Shown here piece after piece: positions 37,658 through 47,356 of a DNA stretch of 64,000 nucleotides. Source of the stretch: Azospirillaceae bacterium (GTDB lineage Bacteria > Pseudomonadota > Alphaproteobacteria > Azospirillales > Azospirillaceae); the NCBI GenBank assembly GCA_028283825.1, contig JAPWJW010000003.1, positions 2,356,501 through 2,420,500 of the forward strand. Direction: 5' to 3'. The stretch's first letter is position 1, and the number at the start of each line of letters is the position of its first letter. The notes below the pieces were generated by a model, which made no database searches, was not told the DNA's origin, and worked only from the letters and a program-made list of their open reading frames with translations. Made by a program: the position numbers and the translations under genes.

Positions 37658-38338
37658 TCAGGCGCTTGCCGCCGCCTCCGCCGCGCGCCGCGCCATGAAG
37701 GCCCGCAAGCCGTCCTCCATCTCGTCCCACACCCGGGCCAGGGCGGGGCTGGTGCGCAGGGTGTCGGCATAGCGCGCCACCGCCTTGTGGCGGTCCAGCA
37801 GTTCCGTGCGGCCGGAAAAGCCCATCAACCCTTGCAGGGTGTAGCGGATGGGCGTCAGCCAGGCGTCGGCGGTGGTGACCTGGTTGCCGAAGGCGTAGGT
37901 GCCGGCATGGGCGGCCAGCAGGGCGTCCAACTGCCCCAGCCCCGCATCCAGCTTGGCCAGTTGCGCGGTGATCGCCGCCTCATCCCGGTTCTTGGTGTCG
38001 AACAGGCCGAACAGCGGCCCCATCTCCCGCATCACATACTGGTCGGCCACGGCGGTGACCAGGCGCACCTGGGCACGGTCGCGTGGGCTCACGGGATGCA
38101 GCGGCACCTCGGGGAAGGCCTCTTCCAGATAGTCGACGATGACCGCCGATTCCGGCAGGCCGGTGCCGTCGTCCAGCATCAGCACGGGCACCCGCACCAG
38201 CGGGTTCAGGGCGCGGAATTCGGCGGAGGTGCGCCAGTCGGCCGGCGGCGCTACGATGTCGATGGCCAGGCCCTTGGCATGGATCGCCGCGCGCACCCGG
38301 GCGGCGTAGGGGGAAAGCGGCAGGGAATAGAGTTTCAT
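37658..38338 (-). CDS. Glutathione S-transferase family protein
   Basis: 226 residues. Thioredoxin-like N-domain (MKLYSLPLSPYAARVRAAIHAKGL ... VPVLMLDDGTGLPESAVIVDYLEE, with the cis-Pro and ESA glutathione motif) and an all-alpha C-domain. Start at ATG 38338. Divergent from the AraC-type gene at 38450, with 111 nt between them. Substrate unknown; detoxification is likely. Confidence 0.88.
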   Translation of the reverse strand: MKLYSLPLSPYAARVRAAIHAKGLAIDIVAPPADWRTSAEFRALNPLVRVPVLMLDDGTGLPESAVIVDYLEEAFPEVPLHPVSPRDRAQVRLVTAVADQYVMREMGPLFGLFDTKNRDEAAITAQLAKLDAGLGQLDALLAAHAGTYAFGNQVTTADAWLTPIRYTLQGLMGFSGRTELLDRHKAVARYADTLRTSPALARVWDEMEDGLRAFMARRAAEAAASA

Positions 38339-38449
38339 GACCGTCCTCGGTGTCCAGAATGCGCGGCTGAGGCTGACGATAGGCGCCCTCCGCCCCGCCG
38401 GCTTGCAAAAACGCGACGGCCGTCCGGTGGCTGGATGGGGGAAAAACCC

Positions 38450-39259
38450 ATGCGCCCGGTGACCGCCGCACCCAAGGGCGTGCTGGCGCCCGGTGCGGCG
38501 GCCCAGCGCTTCCGCCTGGGCCGTTACCTGCCCGCTGATGATCTGGCGCCGGTGGTGGAGCATTACTGGGTGGTCGCCTGGGATCTGGCGGGCCAGCCGC
38601 CCCATGTCCAGCGCACCTTGCCCTATCCGGCCGTGAACCTGGTGTTCGACCGGGGGCGCACCGCCATCTTCGGCCCCATGCGGGGCGTCTTCGCCTATGA
38701 ACTTCAGGGCGTCGGCCGGGTGCTGGGCATCCGCTTCAGGCCCGCCGGTTTCCGGGCACTGTTGGGCGCACCCCTGTCCACCCTGGTCGATCGCGTGGAG
38801 CCTTTGACCCTTGTGCTGGGCGAGGCGGCCTCGGGTGCCGAGGAGGCCGTGCTGGCGGCGGAGGGCGACGAAGGCATGGTGGCGGTGGCGGAGCCGTTGA
38901 TCCGGGGCGCCCTGGCCGAGCCGCCACCCATGGCGGGCGAGGTCAACCGCCTGGTGGCGCTGGTGGAGGCCGACCGCGACATCCTGCGGGTGGAGGATCT
39001 GGCAGCGCGTTCCGGCCTGGGCACCCGCGCCCTGCAACGGCTGTTCGCCGAGCTGGTGGGCGTCTCGCCCAAATGGGTCATCCGCCGCGCCCGCCTGCAC
39101 GAGGCGGCGCACCAGCTGGGCCAGGGCCGGCCCGTGGACCTTACCACCCTGGCGCAGGATCTGGGGTATTTCGACCACGCCCACTTCACCCGTGACTTCA
39201 AGGCCGTGGTGGGGCAATCACCCTCCGACTATCGCGACGCCTGCGTTCCAAAAGATTAA
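38450..39259 (+). CDS. AraC-family transcriptional regulator
   Basis: 269 residues. N-terminal region (LPADDLAPVVEHYWVVAWDLAGQPPHVQRTLPYPAVNLVFDRG) is the DUF6597-type sensing domain; C-terminal AraC HTH pair (VEDLAARSGLGTRALQRLFAELVGVSPKWVIRR ... LGYFDHAHFTRDFKAVVGQSPSDYR). ATG 38450 after GGGGGA; ATG 38435 is in frame. Probably controls the divergent GST gene. Confidence 0.88.
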   Translation: MRPVTAAPKGVLAPGAAAQRFRLGRYLPADDLAPVVEHYWVVAWDLAGQPPHVQRTLPYPAVNLVFDRGRTAIFGPMRGVFAYELQGVGRVLGIRFRPAGFRALLGAPLSTLVDRVEPLTLVLGEAASGAEEAVLAAEGDEGMVAVAEPLIRGALAEPPPMAGEVNRLVALVEADRDILRVEDLAARSGLGTRALQRLFAELVGVSPKWVIRRARLHEAAHQLGQGRPVDLTTLAQDLGYFDHAHFTRDFKAVVGQSPSDYRDACVPKD

Positions 39260-39261
39260 GA

Positions 39262-39424
39262 CCAGCGGCACGAAGTTTTGACTCGTGCGGCTGTAGGTCC
39301 CGACCGGGACCGCCGGAGCTTTCCGGGGAATGTAGTGGACTGGAAAGCGAGGATCAGCCAAGCCCGCGGATGCGGGCGCCCGGCGCGTGAGGGGGCCTTT
39401 GATCGGTCAAGATCAAAGGCCGCG
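39262..39424 (+). repeat. Multi-stem intergenic repeat, copy 9 (five stems)
   Basis: Stem 1 CAGCGGCACGA/TCGTGCGGCTG (one mismatch), stem 2 GTCCC-gacc-GGGAC, stem 3 GCTTTCC/GGAAAGC, stem 4 CCCGC-ggat-GCGGG, stem 5 GGCCTTTGATC/GATCAAAGGCC. Between the AraC gene and lspA, same strand. Confidence 0.88.
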
Positions 39425-39446
39425 CGGACAAGGATGGAAGACAGGA

Positions 39447-39944
39447 ATGACCATGTGGGATCGATTGCGCTGGCTGGTGCCGGCGGCCCTGGCCTGGGTC
39501 GTGACCGACCAGGCGACCAAGGCCTGGCTGAAGCGGGCGCTGACCCCGGGCGTGGATCTGGTGGCGCTGAACGGCGCCATCCTGGTGACGCCCGTCTACA
39601 ACCACGGCGCCTTCCTCAGCCTGGGGGCGGGCATGGGCGAGCATGCCCGTGGCCTGGTCTTCACCGTCGGCGTCGCCCTGGTGCTGCTGGCCCTGCTGGT
39701 GTGGAGCCTGCGGGCGCGGACGTTGACACGCCTGGAACTGCTGGGTGCCGGCAGTTTTCTGGGCGGCGGCCTGGGCAATCTGTGGGACCGCCTGGCGCAG
39801 GACGGCATGGTGTTCGATTTCCTGAACCTGGGCATCGGCCCGGTGCGCACCGGCATCTTCAACGTCGCCGACGTCGGCCTGATGGTGGGGGTGGCGCTGT
39901 TCGTCCTGGGCAGCCTGACGGGCTGCCGCCCGGCCGCCTCTTGA
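39447..39944 (+). CDS. lspA: Lipoprotein signal peptidase (signal peptidase II)
   Basis: 165 residues, four TM helices. Catalytic aspartates in GNLWDRL (Asp114) and FNVADV (Asp142), with VTDQATKAW and the NHGAFLSLG segment; all LspA signatures are present. Cleaves the prolipoprotein signal before the lipidated Cys. It is not next to ileS as in many bacteria; TRIC follows after 16 nt. ATG 39447 with GGAAG upstream. Confidence 0.93.
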   Translation: MTMWDRLRWLVPAALAWVVTDQATKAWLKRALTPGVDLVALNGAILVTPVYNHGAFLSLGAGMGEHARGLVFTVGVALVLLALLVWSLRARTLTRLELLGAGSFLGGGLGNLWDRLAQDGMVFDFLNLGIGPVRTGIFNVADVGLMVGVALFVLGSLTGCRPAAS

Positions 39945-39960
39945 TCGGGACAGCCTGAGG

Positions 39961-40593
39961 ATGGGCAAGAAAACGGATCGCATCCTGGCGGTGGCCGACA
40001 TGGCCGGCACCGTGCTGTTCGCGATGGAAGGGGCGATGGCCGCCTTGCGCGGCGGGCTGGACCTGTTCGGCGTGCTGGTGCTGTCGTTCGCCACGGCTCT
40101 GGGCGGTGGGGTTTTGCGCGACGTGCTGATCGGCGCCACCCCGCCGGCGGCAGTGCAGAACTGGCGCCTGCCGGCGGCAGCCTTCGCGGCCGGGGCCGCC
40201 ACCTTCATCGGCCATGCCGCCATCGGCCACATCCCGCTGGGGGTCATGACCGCCCTGGATGCGGCCGGCCTGTCGCTGTTCGCCGTGGCCGGGACGGAAA
40301 AGGCGTTGGAACGCGGCATCCCGCCGTTCAGCGCCGTGCTGATGGGCACCATCACCGGGGTGGGCGGCGGCACCCTGCGCGATATCCTGCTGGCCCAGGT
40401 GCCGGCCATCCTGCGGGTGGACGTCTACGCCACCGCCGCCCTGTTCGGCTCCGCCGTCATGGTGACGCTGATCCGCCTGGGGGTGGCACCCAAATACGCC
40501 GCCTTGGCCGGCGGCGGCGCCTGCTTCGCGTTGCGCATGGTGGCCGTCTGGCGGCACTGGGGTCTGCCCACGGCGGCGGGTCTGGGGTCCTAG
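39961..40593 (+). CDS. TRIC/UPF0126-type membrane protein
   Basis: 210 residues, seven TM helices in two repeats with the paired signature GGGVLRDVLIG and GGGTLRDILL. Bacterial homologues of trimeric intracellular cation channels; some are glycine or small-ion channels. 16 nt after lspA, likely one transcript. Confidence 0.9.
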   Translation: MGKKTDRILAVADMAGTVLFAMEGAMAALRGGLDLFGVLVLSFATALGGGVLRDVLIGATPPAAVQNWRLPAAAFAAGAATFIGHAAIGHIPLGVMTALDAAGLSLFAVAGTEKALERGIPPFSAVLMGTITGVGGGTLRDILLAQVPAILRVDVYATAALFGSAVMVTLIRLGVAPKYAALAGGGACFALRMVAVWRHWGLPTAAGLGS

Positions 40594-40596
40594 GGC

Positions 40597-40730
40597 TCCC
40601 TCAGGCGCCGGGCGCGGGCATCCGCCCGCTGGGCTAATCCTCGATTCCCAGTCCGCCTTCGGCTCCCCGGGAATCTCCGGCGGACGCCGTCGCGTCCTAC
40701 AGCGACACGAGTAAGCTCTCGTGCCGCTGG
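40597..40730 (-). repeat. Multi-stem intergenic repeat, copy 10
   Basis: Reverse orientation, 3 nt after the TRIC stop and abutting the 3' end of the lipoprotein gene. Stem 1 CAGCGGCACGAG/CTCGTGTCGCTG (one mismatch), stem 2 GGACGC/GCGTCC-like, stem 3 GATTCCC/GGGAATC, stem 4 GCGGGC-ggat-GCCCGC. Confidence 0.85.
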
Positions 40731-40732
40731 CA

Positions 40733-41203
40733 TTAGTTTGGCGTACCGGTGCCCTTGTCAGCATCCGAGCCCTTGTGCTTGTCCGCCTTCTGCGCGGCGA
40801 TCAGGGCGTCGGCCGCCTCCTTGTCGATGGGCATCATGCGGTCGATCAGGCAGGTGGGCGACACCGGCATGCCCACCAAGGTCAGCGGGTCGGTGCGGCA
40901 GAACTCATCATTATAAGAGACGTGGGCGAATCCGTAGAAACCCAGGCCCACGCAGCGGTCGGTCAGATCGACGCGCAGGAACTTGCCGCGTTCCCGCAGC
41001 GTCACCAGGATGGTGCGGTCATTGATGACCTTGGTGTCCTTGATGTCCCGCATGGAGATGCACAGCGGCCCCCGGTCTTCCTTGGTGGGCTGGGCGGACG
41101 CCACGGCCGTGCCATCGGGGCCTGCCGCCTGATCCGGCTGGGCGGCGCATCCCGCCAGGAGGGCGGTGGCGAGGAATGCGGCAAGGGCGAGGGGGCGGGA
41201 CAT
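40733..41203 (-). CDS. Putative lipoprotein
   Basis: 156 residues. Signal peptide with lipobox LLAGC; mature N-terminus is a flexible Asp/Pro linker. The globular part carries four Cys (LCISMRDI, DRCVGLGFY, EFCRTDP, PTCLIDR). Resembles DUF6491-type periplasmic proteins but I am not certain. Lys-rich C-terminus. Convergent with TRIC through copy 10. The frame extends upstream but the ATG at 41203 gives the signal. Confidence 0.75.
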   Translation of the reverse strand: MSRPLALAAFLATALLAGCAAQPDQAAGPDGTAVASAQPTKEDRGPLCISMRDIKDTKVINDRTILVTLRERGKFLRVDLTDRCVGLGFYGFAHVSYNDEFCRTDPLTLVGMPVSPTCLIDRMMPIDKEAADALIAAQKADKHKGSDADKGTGTPN

Positions 41204-41374
41204 GGCGGCTCTCCGGCAGGGGCTTGGTCCATACGGTACGCCCCGAGTCGCATGCCCACAAGCGGATGGCGGCGCTGTGCCGCGCCCCCCGTATACGTGC
41301 GGCCTTCCACCCAGGCGGATAGGCCGATCGGCCCGGATAGGCTTCCGCCAGCAAGCCGTGCTAGCATCCAGGCG

Positions 41375-42178
41375 ATGTACAATGACGTCGTCGACCTGCG
41401 CGAATTCTACGAAAGCAGCCTGGGCCAGGTGGTCCGCCGCTTGGTGCGCCGCCGCCTGCGTGAGCTGTGGCCCGACGTGCGCGGCCAGCGCGTTCTGGGA
41501 ATCGGCTACGCGACACCCTTCCTGCGTCCCTTCCTGCCGGAGGCGGAACGGGTGATGGCGGTCATGCCCGCCGCCCAGGGGGTGGTGTTCTGGCCGCCCG
41601 AGGGACCGGGGCTGGTGACCCTGGGCGAAGAATCGGAACTGCCTTTTTCCAACATGTCGGTTGATCGCGTGCTGCTGGTCCATGGGCTGGAGTTCACCGA
41701 GCACCTGAAACCCATGATGCAGGAGATCTGGCGCGTGCTGGCCGGCGGCGGCCGCCTGATCGCCGTGGTGCCCAACCGCCGGGGCATCTGGGCCCGCACC
41801 GACCGCACGCCGTTCGGCCATGGCTCCCCCTTTTCCACCGGGCAATTGCGCCGCGTGCTGCGTGCCAACCTGTTCGTGCCGGAACGGGAGACGTCGGCGC
41901 TGTTCATGCCGCCCATGCGGTCGCGCTTCCTCATGGCCTCGGCCGGCGCCGTGGAAAACCTGGGCGCCCAATGGTTTCGCGCCTTCGCCGGCGTGCAGAT
42001 CGTCGAAGCCAGCAAGCAGATCTACGCCACCACCTCCACCCGGGTGGTGGAGGCGCGGCGGCGCATGGCCCCGTCGGTGGCCCAGCCCGCCTTTTCCGGC
42101 CTGGCGGCGGAGCGGCGCATGTTGCCCCGGCTGGTGGCGCCGGGCGGTGGGGCCGGCGATCCCGAGGCCCAGCCCTGA
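41375..42178 (+). CDS. Class I SAM-dependent methyltransferase
   Basis: 267 residues. Motif I is VLGIGYATPFLRPFLP (glycine-rich loop altered to GIGYA), post-motif EIWRVLAGGGRLIAVVPNRRGIWARTD is the usual motif III region, and SELPFSNMSVDRVLLVHGLEF the acidic motif II. Substrate unknown. In related genomes such genes often follow a glyoxalase II gene; here the lipoprotein gene precedes it on the opposite strand. Confidence 0.8.
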   Translation: MYNDVVDLREFYESSLGQVVRRLVRRRLRELWPDVRGQRVLGIGYATPFLRPFLPEAERVMAVMPAAQGVVFWPPEGPGLVTLGEESELPFSNMSVDRVLLVHGLEFTEHLKPMMQEIWRVLAGGGRLIAVVPNRRGIWARTDRTPFGHGSPFSTGQLRRVLRANLFVPERETSALFMPPMRSRFLMASAGAVENLGAQWFRAFAGVQIVEASKQIYATTSTRVVEARRRMAPSVAQPAFSGLAAERRMLPRLVAPGGGAGDPEAQP

Positions 42179-42224
42179 GATTCCCGCAACCGTGCCGGGC
42201 GCGCGGGACTCGTATTGGGGGTGC

Positions 42225-42252
42225 TTGACAGGGCGGTGGTCGCCTGTATAGT
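42225..42252 (+). promoter_or_regulatory. Strong housekeeping promoter of rplU
   Basis: TTGACA (42225-42230), 16-bp spacer, TATAGT (42247-42252). Confidence 0.85.
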
Positions 42253-42258
42253 GCGCGC

Positions 42259-42357
42259 TCTCTTAGAAACGGGTCCTGTGCTAGGTCCCGTCGTTCCGTT
42301 TTGCGTGGGCGCTGGTCACTCGTGCACCAGCCCCGGCCAGATCAGTGGTGGGCTAGA
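42259..42357 (+). promoter_or_regulatory. rplU 5' leader with hairpins
   Basis: The leader from the predicted start site holds ACGGG-t-CCT/AGG-t-CCCGT (42269-42291) and GCTGGT/ACCAGC near 42309-42329. This is where L21-operon autoregulatory leaders lie in other bacteria; the match to a known family is not established. Confidence 0.4.
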
Positions 42358-42675
42358 ATGTTCGCAGTCATCCGCACCGGCGGTAAGCAGTACAAGGTCG
42401 CGGCCGGCGACGTCATTAAGGTCGAGAAGCTGGCGGGTGACGCCGGCGCCTCCCTGAAGCTGGACGAGGTCCTGCTGGTCAGCGATGCCGGCAGCACCAC
42501 CGTCGGCACCCCGCTGGTGGCTGGCGCCGCCGTGACGGCGACCGTTGTGGCCCAGGCGCACGCCCCCCACATCATCGTCTTCAAGAAGAAGCGCCGTCAG
42601 AACTACCGCCGCAAGAACGGCCATCGTCAGGACCTGACGATCCTGCGCATCACCGACATCCAGGCCGGCGCCTAA
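42358..42675 (+). CDS. rplU: 50S ribosomal protein L21
   Basis: 105 residues. [18 protein letters not shown] start and [24 protein letters not shown] are diagnostic. First gene of rplU-rpmA-obgE-proB. The start is the second Met of the open frame; the first 19 residues upstream are leader. Confidence 0.98.
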   Translation: MFAVIRTGGKQYKVAAGDVIKVEKLAGDAGASLKLDEVLLVSDAGSTTVGTPLVAGAAVTATVVAQAHAPHIIVFKKKRRQNYRRKNGHRQDLTILRITDIQAGA

Positions 42676-42713
42676 TCGGCAGCCCGCCCCCCTCGATTTA
42701 AGGAGTATTCGAG

Positions 42714-42995
42714 ATGGCACATAAAAAGGCAGGCGGTAGCTCCCGCAACGGTCGTGACAGCGCCGGTCGTCGTCTGGGCGTGAAGGCCTTCGGCGGTGAA
42801 GCCGTCGTTTCCGGCAACATCATCGTCCGCCAGCGCGGCACGAAGTTCCACCCCGGCGCCAACGTCGGCCTGGGCAAGGACCACACCATCTTCGCGACCG
42901 CCGAAGGTTCGGTGAAGTTCCACACCGGCCGTCAGGGCCGCACCTACGTGTCCGTTGAACTGGCCCAGGCGCCGGTGGCCCTCGCCGCCGAGTAA
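42714..42995 (+). CDS. rpmA: 50S ribosomal protein L27
   Basis: 93 residues. [24 protein letters not shown] and [20 protein letters not shown] sequence are diagnostic. The N-terminal arm reaches the peptidyl transferase centre. Ribosome site AAGGAG; 38 nt after rplU. Confidence 0.98.
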   Translation: MAHKKAGGSSRNGRDSAGRRLGVKAFGGEAVVSGNIIVRQRGTKFHPGANVGLGKDHTIFATAEGSVKFHTGRQGRTYVSVELAQAPVALAAE

Positions 42996-43026
42996 CCTGC
43001 CCGTTTCGGCACAGGTATCGAGTCTG

Positions 43027-43060
43027 ATCGGGGGGACGGGTGACCGTCCCCCCGATTTGC
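43027..43060 (+). terminator. Intrinsic terminator after rpmA
   Basis: Perfect 13-bp stem ATCGGGGGGACGG-gtga-CCGTCCCCCCGAT followed by a short T-run. It may separate the ribosomal genes from obgE or act as a partial attenuator. Confidence 0.8.
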
Positions 43061-43101
43061 ATTTGCCGCGCTTCGCGCAAACGCCGCTTCTCTTTTTTGA
43101 T

Positions 43102-43216
43102 AGGCCCCGACTGGGGCCGCCGGAGCGAGCACCGAAGGGCGGAGCGAGGAAGCCAAGCGGGCGGATGCCCGCGCCCGGCGATTGAGGGGGCCTTTGATCG
43201 ATACCGATCAAAGGCC
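43102..43216 (+). repeat. Multi-stem intergenic repeat, copy 11
   Basis: Between rpmA and obgE. Stem 2 GGCCCC-gact-GGGGCC, stem 3 degenerate, stem 4 GCGGGC-ggat-GCCCGC, tail, stem 5 GGCCTTTGATCG/CGATCAAAGGCC perfect. Stem 1 is absent. Confidence 0.85.
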
Positions 43217-43226
43217 ATTAATATAA

Positions 43227-44321
<1,095 letters not shown>

Positions 44322-44324
44322 CAA

Positions 44325-45512
44325 ATGACCGACGCCACCGCCCGCAAGGATGTTTCCCCAACCGGTGCGGTGGCGTTGTTAGATGTCCCGCCGGTGTTGG
44401 GTGCCCGGCGCCTGATCGTCAAGATCGGCTCCGCCCTGCTGGTGGATGGCGAGACCCACCAGATCCGCCGCGATTGGCTGGACGGCGTGTGCGACGACGT
44501 GGCGGCCCTGCGCCGCCGGGGCGTGGACGTGGTCATCGTCTCCTCCGGCGCGGTCGCCGTGGGGCGCGAACATCTGGGCCTGGTGGGCCGCCCGCTGAAG
44601 CTTGAGGAAAAGCAGGCCGCCGCCGCCACGGGGCAGATCCGCCTGGCCCACGCCTACCAGGAAACCCTGGCCCGCCACGACATCACCGTGGCCCAGGTGC
44701 TGCTGACCCTGGACGATACCGAGGACCGCCGTCGGCACCTGAACGGCCGCGCCACCATTGAAACCCTGCTGAAGCTGGGGGCGGTGCCCGTGATCAATGA
44801 GAATGACACGGTGGCCACGGCCGAGATCCGCTTCGGCGACAACGACCGCCTGGCCGCCCGCGTGGCGCAGATGATCAGCGCCGACACCCTGATCCTCATG
44901 TCCGACATCGATGGCCTGTACACCGCCGACCCGCGCAAGGACCCGGACGCCCGCCATCTGCCGGTGGTGACCGAGGTGACGGCGGAGATCGAGGACATGG
45001 CGGGGGAACCGCCCGCCGGTTACAGCAGCGGCGGCATGGTGACCAAGATCGCCGCCGCCCGCATCGCGCTGGCCGCCGGCTGCCGCATGGCCATCGTCTC
45101 CGGCAAGCGCGACAACCCGCTGGCGGCACTGGAGCGGCCGGTGGCGGAGGGAGGGGCGCTGTGCACCTGGTTCCTGCCGGCCGCCGAACCCCAGACGGCG
45201 CGCAAGCGCTGGATCGCCGGTTCCCTGAAGCCGGCCGGCACCCTGGTGGTGGATGATGGTGCCGCCCAGGCGCTGGCCCGCGGTGGCAGCCTGCTGCCCG
45301 CCGGCGTGCGTGAGGTGGACGGGACGTTCGAGCGGGGTGACCTGGTGGCGGTGCGCACCCTGGCCGGCCGCGTCATCGCCCGCGGCCTGGTGGCCTATTC
45401 CTCAGATGACGCCCGCCGCATCCAGGGCCGCCGCAGTGCGGAGATCGAGGCCAGCCTGGGCTGGCGCGGCCGGGACGAGATGATCCACCGGGATGACCTG
45501 GCGTTAGGATGA
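44325..45512 (+). CDS. proB: Glutamate 5-kinase
   Basis: 395 residues. AAK kinase domain ([45 protein letters not shown]) plus a C-terminal PUA domain (about 300-375, [17 protein letters not shown] ... [15 protein letters not shown]), the long form. First step of proline synthesis. 3 nt after obgE; its end overlaps the glycosyltransferase 3' end by 9 bp on the other strand. Confidence 0.96.
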   Translation: MTDATARKDVSPTGAVALLDVPPVLGARRLIVKIGSALLVDGETHQIRRDWLDGVCDDVAALRRRGVDVVIVSSGAVAVGREHLGLVGRPLKLEEKQAAAATGQIRLAHAYQETLARHDITVAQVLLTLDDTEDRRRHLNGRATIETLLKLGAVPVINENDTVATAEIRFGDNDRLAARVAQMISADTLILMSDIDGLYTADPRKDPDARHLPVVTEVTAEIEDMAGEPPAGYSSGGMVTKIAAARIALAAGCRMAIVSGKRDNPLAALERPVAEGGALCTWFLPAAEPQTARKRWIAGSLKPAGTLVVDDGAAQALARGGSLLPAGVREVDGTFERGDLVAVRTLAGRVIARGLVAYSSDDARRIQGRRSAEIEASLGWRGRDEMIHRDDLALG

Positions 45513-46409
45513 AAGCCGGTACAGGCCGGCCGTCTCGGCGGACCTGCAATTCTCTTCCATTCTCTTGTGGAATTTCTCTTTCCTCAGCGCCTCGAAGAAG
45601 ATGCCGGCCAGCTGTTCATCCCCCAGGTTTTCCGCAACCTTCCGGATGAACGGTTTCTTGGTCGTCTTTGACATTTCCGTGAGTTCGTCAAGGCTGAGCA
45701 TGGCGGGCCTGGACGCGCCGGACACCCATTTCGCCGCCGTGCTGTCGCCTTGCGCGCAACTGGCGGCGTGCGGCGAATTCAGAAGCATGGTCTGAAAGAA
45801 GGCCTCGTCAGCCATGTTGGACTTTCGCAGTCTGGTCGCGATGGCCGAGTGCATGTTTTCGACCACGAATTCAACATGGGGCCGGGCGATCGTGCACCAT
45901 TGCGAGCCCTTGAAATAAGAGAACTCAACCGGCCCCAGTTTGTCCGCCTTTCTCATGCCGGCGCCGGGAATTTCCACATATTCCCATTCGATCCGGTCAT
46001 AGGTGCCGGCGAGCCATTTCGGACAGTCGGCTCCACTTATCCTGTCCCAGGACAGGATGCTCTTGCCCGCTGGTGCCCAACGCCTGATCTGTTCAGCGGT
46101 TTGAACCGGCAGATGGGTGGCGGACAGAATGACGGCGTGGCTCCACACCGGATGAAGCCGAAGCCCCAGCGCCATCATGTCCAATGTCGCGTCAACCAGG
46201 CTTACGCCACCCCAAGAGCATGTGCGTGTCGAAATGACGGAGACGTTCTTGAGGGACTCAACCAGATGCGACACGCCGATAAGCGTTGATGATTTCGCGC
46301 GTCGGTCGATATGGATAATAAAATAATCGTCTTCGTTGTATAGGGTGCGCAAAAGCCGCCCCAGCTGCTGCAGCTCCGCATGCACCAATATGTTGTATAA
46401 TAAAGGCAT
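45504..46409 (-). CDS. GT14-like (core-2/I-branching) glycosyltransferase
   Basis: 301 residues. HIDRRAKSS near the N-terminus, [18 protein letters not shown] and the [15 protein letters not shown] segment are GT14-type features. No TM. Codon use and base composition are AT-richer than proB and the HAD gene around it, so it looks acquired. Preceded by an AT-rich promoter-like tract (ACTATATATG). Acceptor unknown; perhaps surface polysaccharide. Confidence 0.75.
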   Translation of the reverse strand: MPLLYNILVHAELQQLGRLLRTLYNEDDYFIIHIDRRAKSSTLIGVSHLVESLKNVSVISTRTCSWGGVSLVDATLDMMALGLRLHPVWSHAVILSATHLPVQTAEQIRRWAPAGKSILSWDRISGADCPKWLAGTYDRIEWEYVEIPGAGMRKADKLGPVEFSYFKGSQWCTIARPHVEFVVENMHSAIATRLRKSNMADEAFFQTMLLNSPHAASCAQGDSTAAKWVSGASRPAMLSLDELTEMSKTTKKPFIRKVAENLGDEQLAGIFFEALRKEKFHKRMEENCRSAETAGLYRLSS

Positions 46410-46621
46410 TTGGGCTCGCGGCGACCGGGAGTCGGCAGGGATTAATCCGACGGTACTACATATATAGTAATAGTTCGGAGAATCATCCTATTCCAATAGC
46501 CATAACCGACGCGCGGCTACGTGCCGCATCGAATGATGCGACGGGTTTGGCCAAGGCATGCGTAGCCAGCGTGGGCGCGCCTGCTAAGGCGGCCACGGGC
46601 GCTGTCCCCCGAGTCGATTCC

Positions 46622-47332
46622 TTACCTGGACCCTAACGCACCCGGCAATTCACGTAAGGATGAAAGCTCGATATAGGGGTGGGCGATGGGGCCGGACACC
46701 ATCTCGTGGGCCCAGGTGGTGTGATAGGGCACATGGAAACCCCGGCCGCCCAGGGCCGCCACCGGCAGCACGTCGGATTTCAGCGAATTGCCGGCCATGG
46801 CGAAATCGGCGGCATCCACGCCGTGGCGGTCCAGCAGGCGGCGGTAGGTGGCGTCGTCCTTTTCCGACACGATCTCGATGCGGTGGAACAGATCGGCCAG
46901 GCCGGAGCGGGCGATCTTGCTTTCCTGGTCGAACAGGTCGCCCTTGGTGATCAGCCAGATCTCGTGGTCACGCTCGCGCAGGGTCTCGATAACCTCCGCC
47001 GCACCGTCGATCAGGTCCACCGGGTGGGCCAGCATGGCGCGGCCGCGGCCCATCAGCGTCTGGATGGCGTCGCCGGGGATGCGGCCGCCGGTCAGTTCCA
47101 GCGCCGTCTCGATCATCGACAGGGTGAAGCCCTTGATGCCGTAGCCGTAGGCCGCCAGGTTGCGCCGTTCCACCAACAGCAGGCGGTCATCGATGGTGGC
47201 GGGATCCAGATCGCTGTGGCGCAGCAGCAGGTCGCGGAACTCGCCGTACGAGGTCGAGAACATGGCCTCGTTGTGCCAAAGGGTGTCGTCGCCATCCAGG
47301 GCGATGACGCGTGGCGGCAGAGGTCTGGACAT
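46622..47332 (-). CDS. HAD-superfamily hydrolase
   Basis: 236 residues. Motif I ALDGDDTLW (DGDDT with Asp13 and Asp15), motif II ITKGD, and the C-terminal acidic pair region AMAGNSLKSDVLP are intact. Cytosolic phosphatase of unknown substrate. Same strand as the MFS gene 24 nt upstream; the two may be co-transcribed. Confidence 0.88.
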   Translation of the reverse strand: MSRPLPPRVIALDGDDTLWHNEAMFSTSYGEFRDLLLRHSDLDPATIDDRLLLVERRNLAAYGYGIKGFTLSMIETALELTGGRIPGDAIQTLMGRGRAMLAHPVDLIDGAAEVIETLRERDHEIWLITKGDLFDQESKIARSGLADLFHRIEIVSEKDDATYRRLLDRHGVDAADFAMAGNSLKSDVLPVAALGGRGFHVPYHTTWAHEMVSGPIAHPYIELSSLRELPGALGSR

Positions 47333-47356
47333 GGGGAAACAAACTCCAAAGGAACG

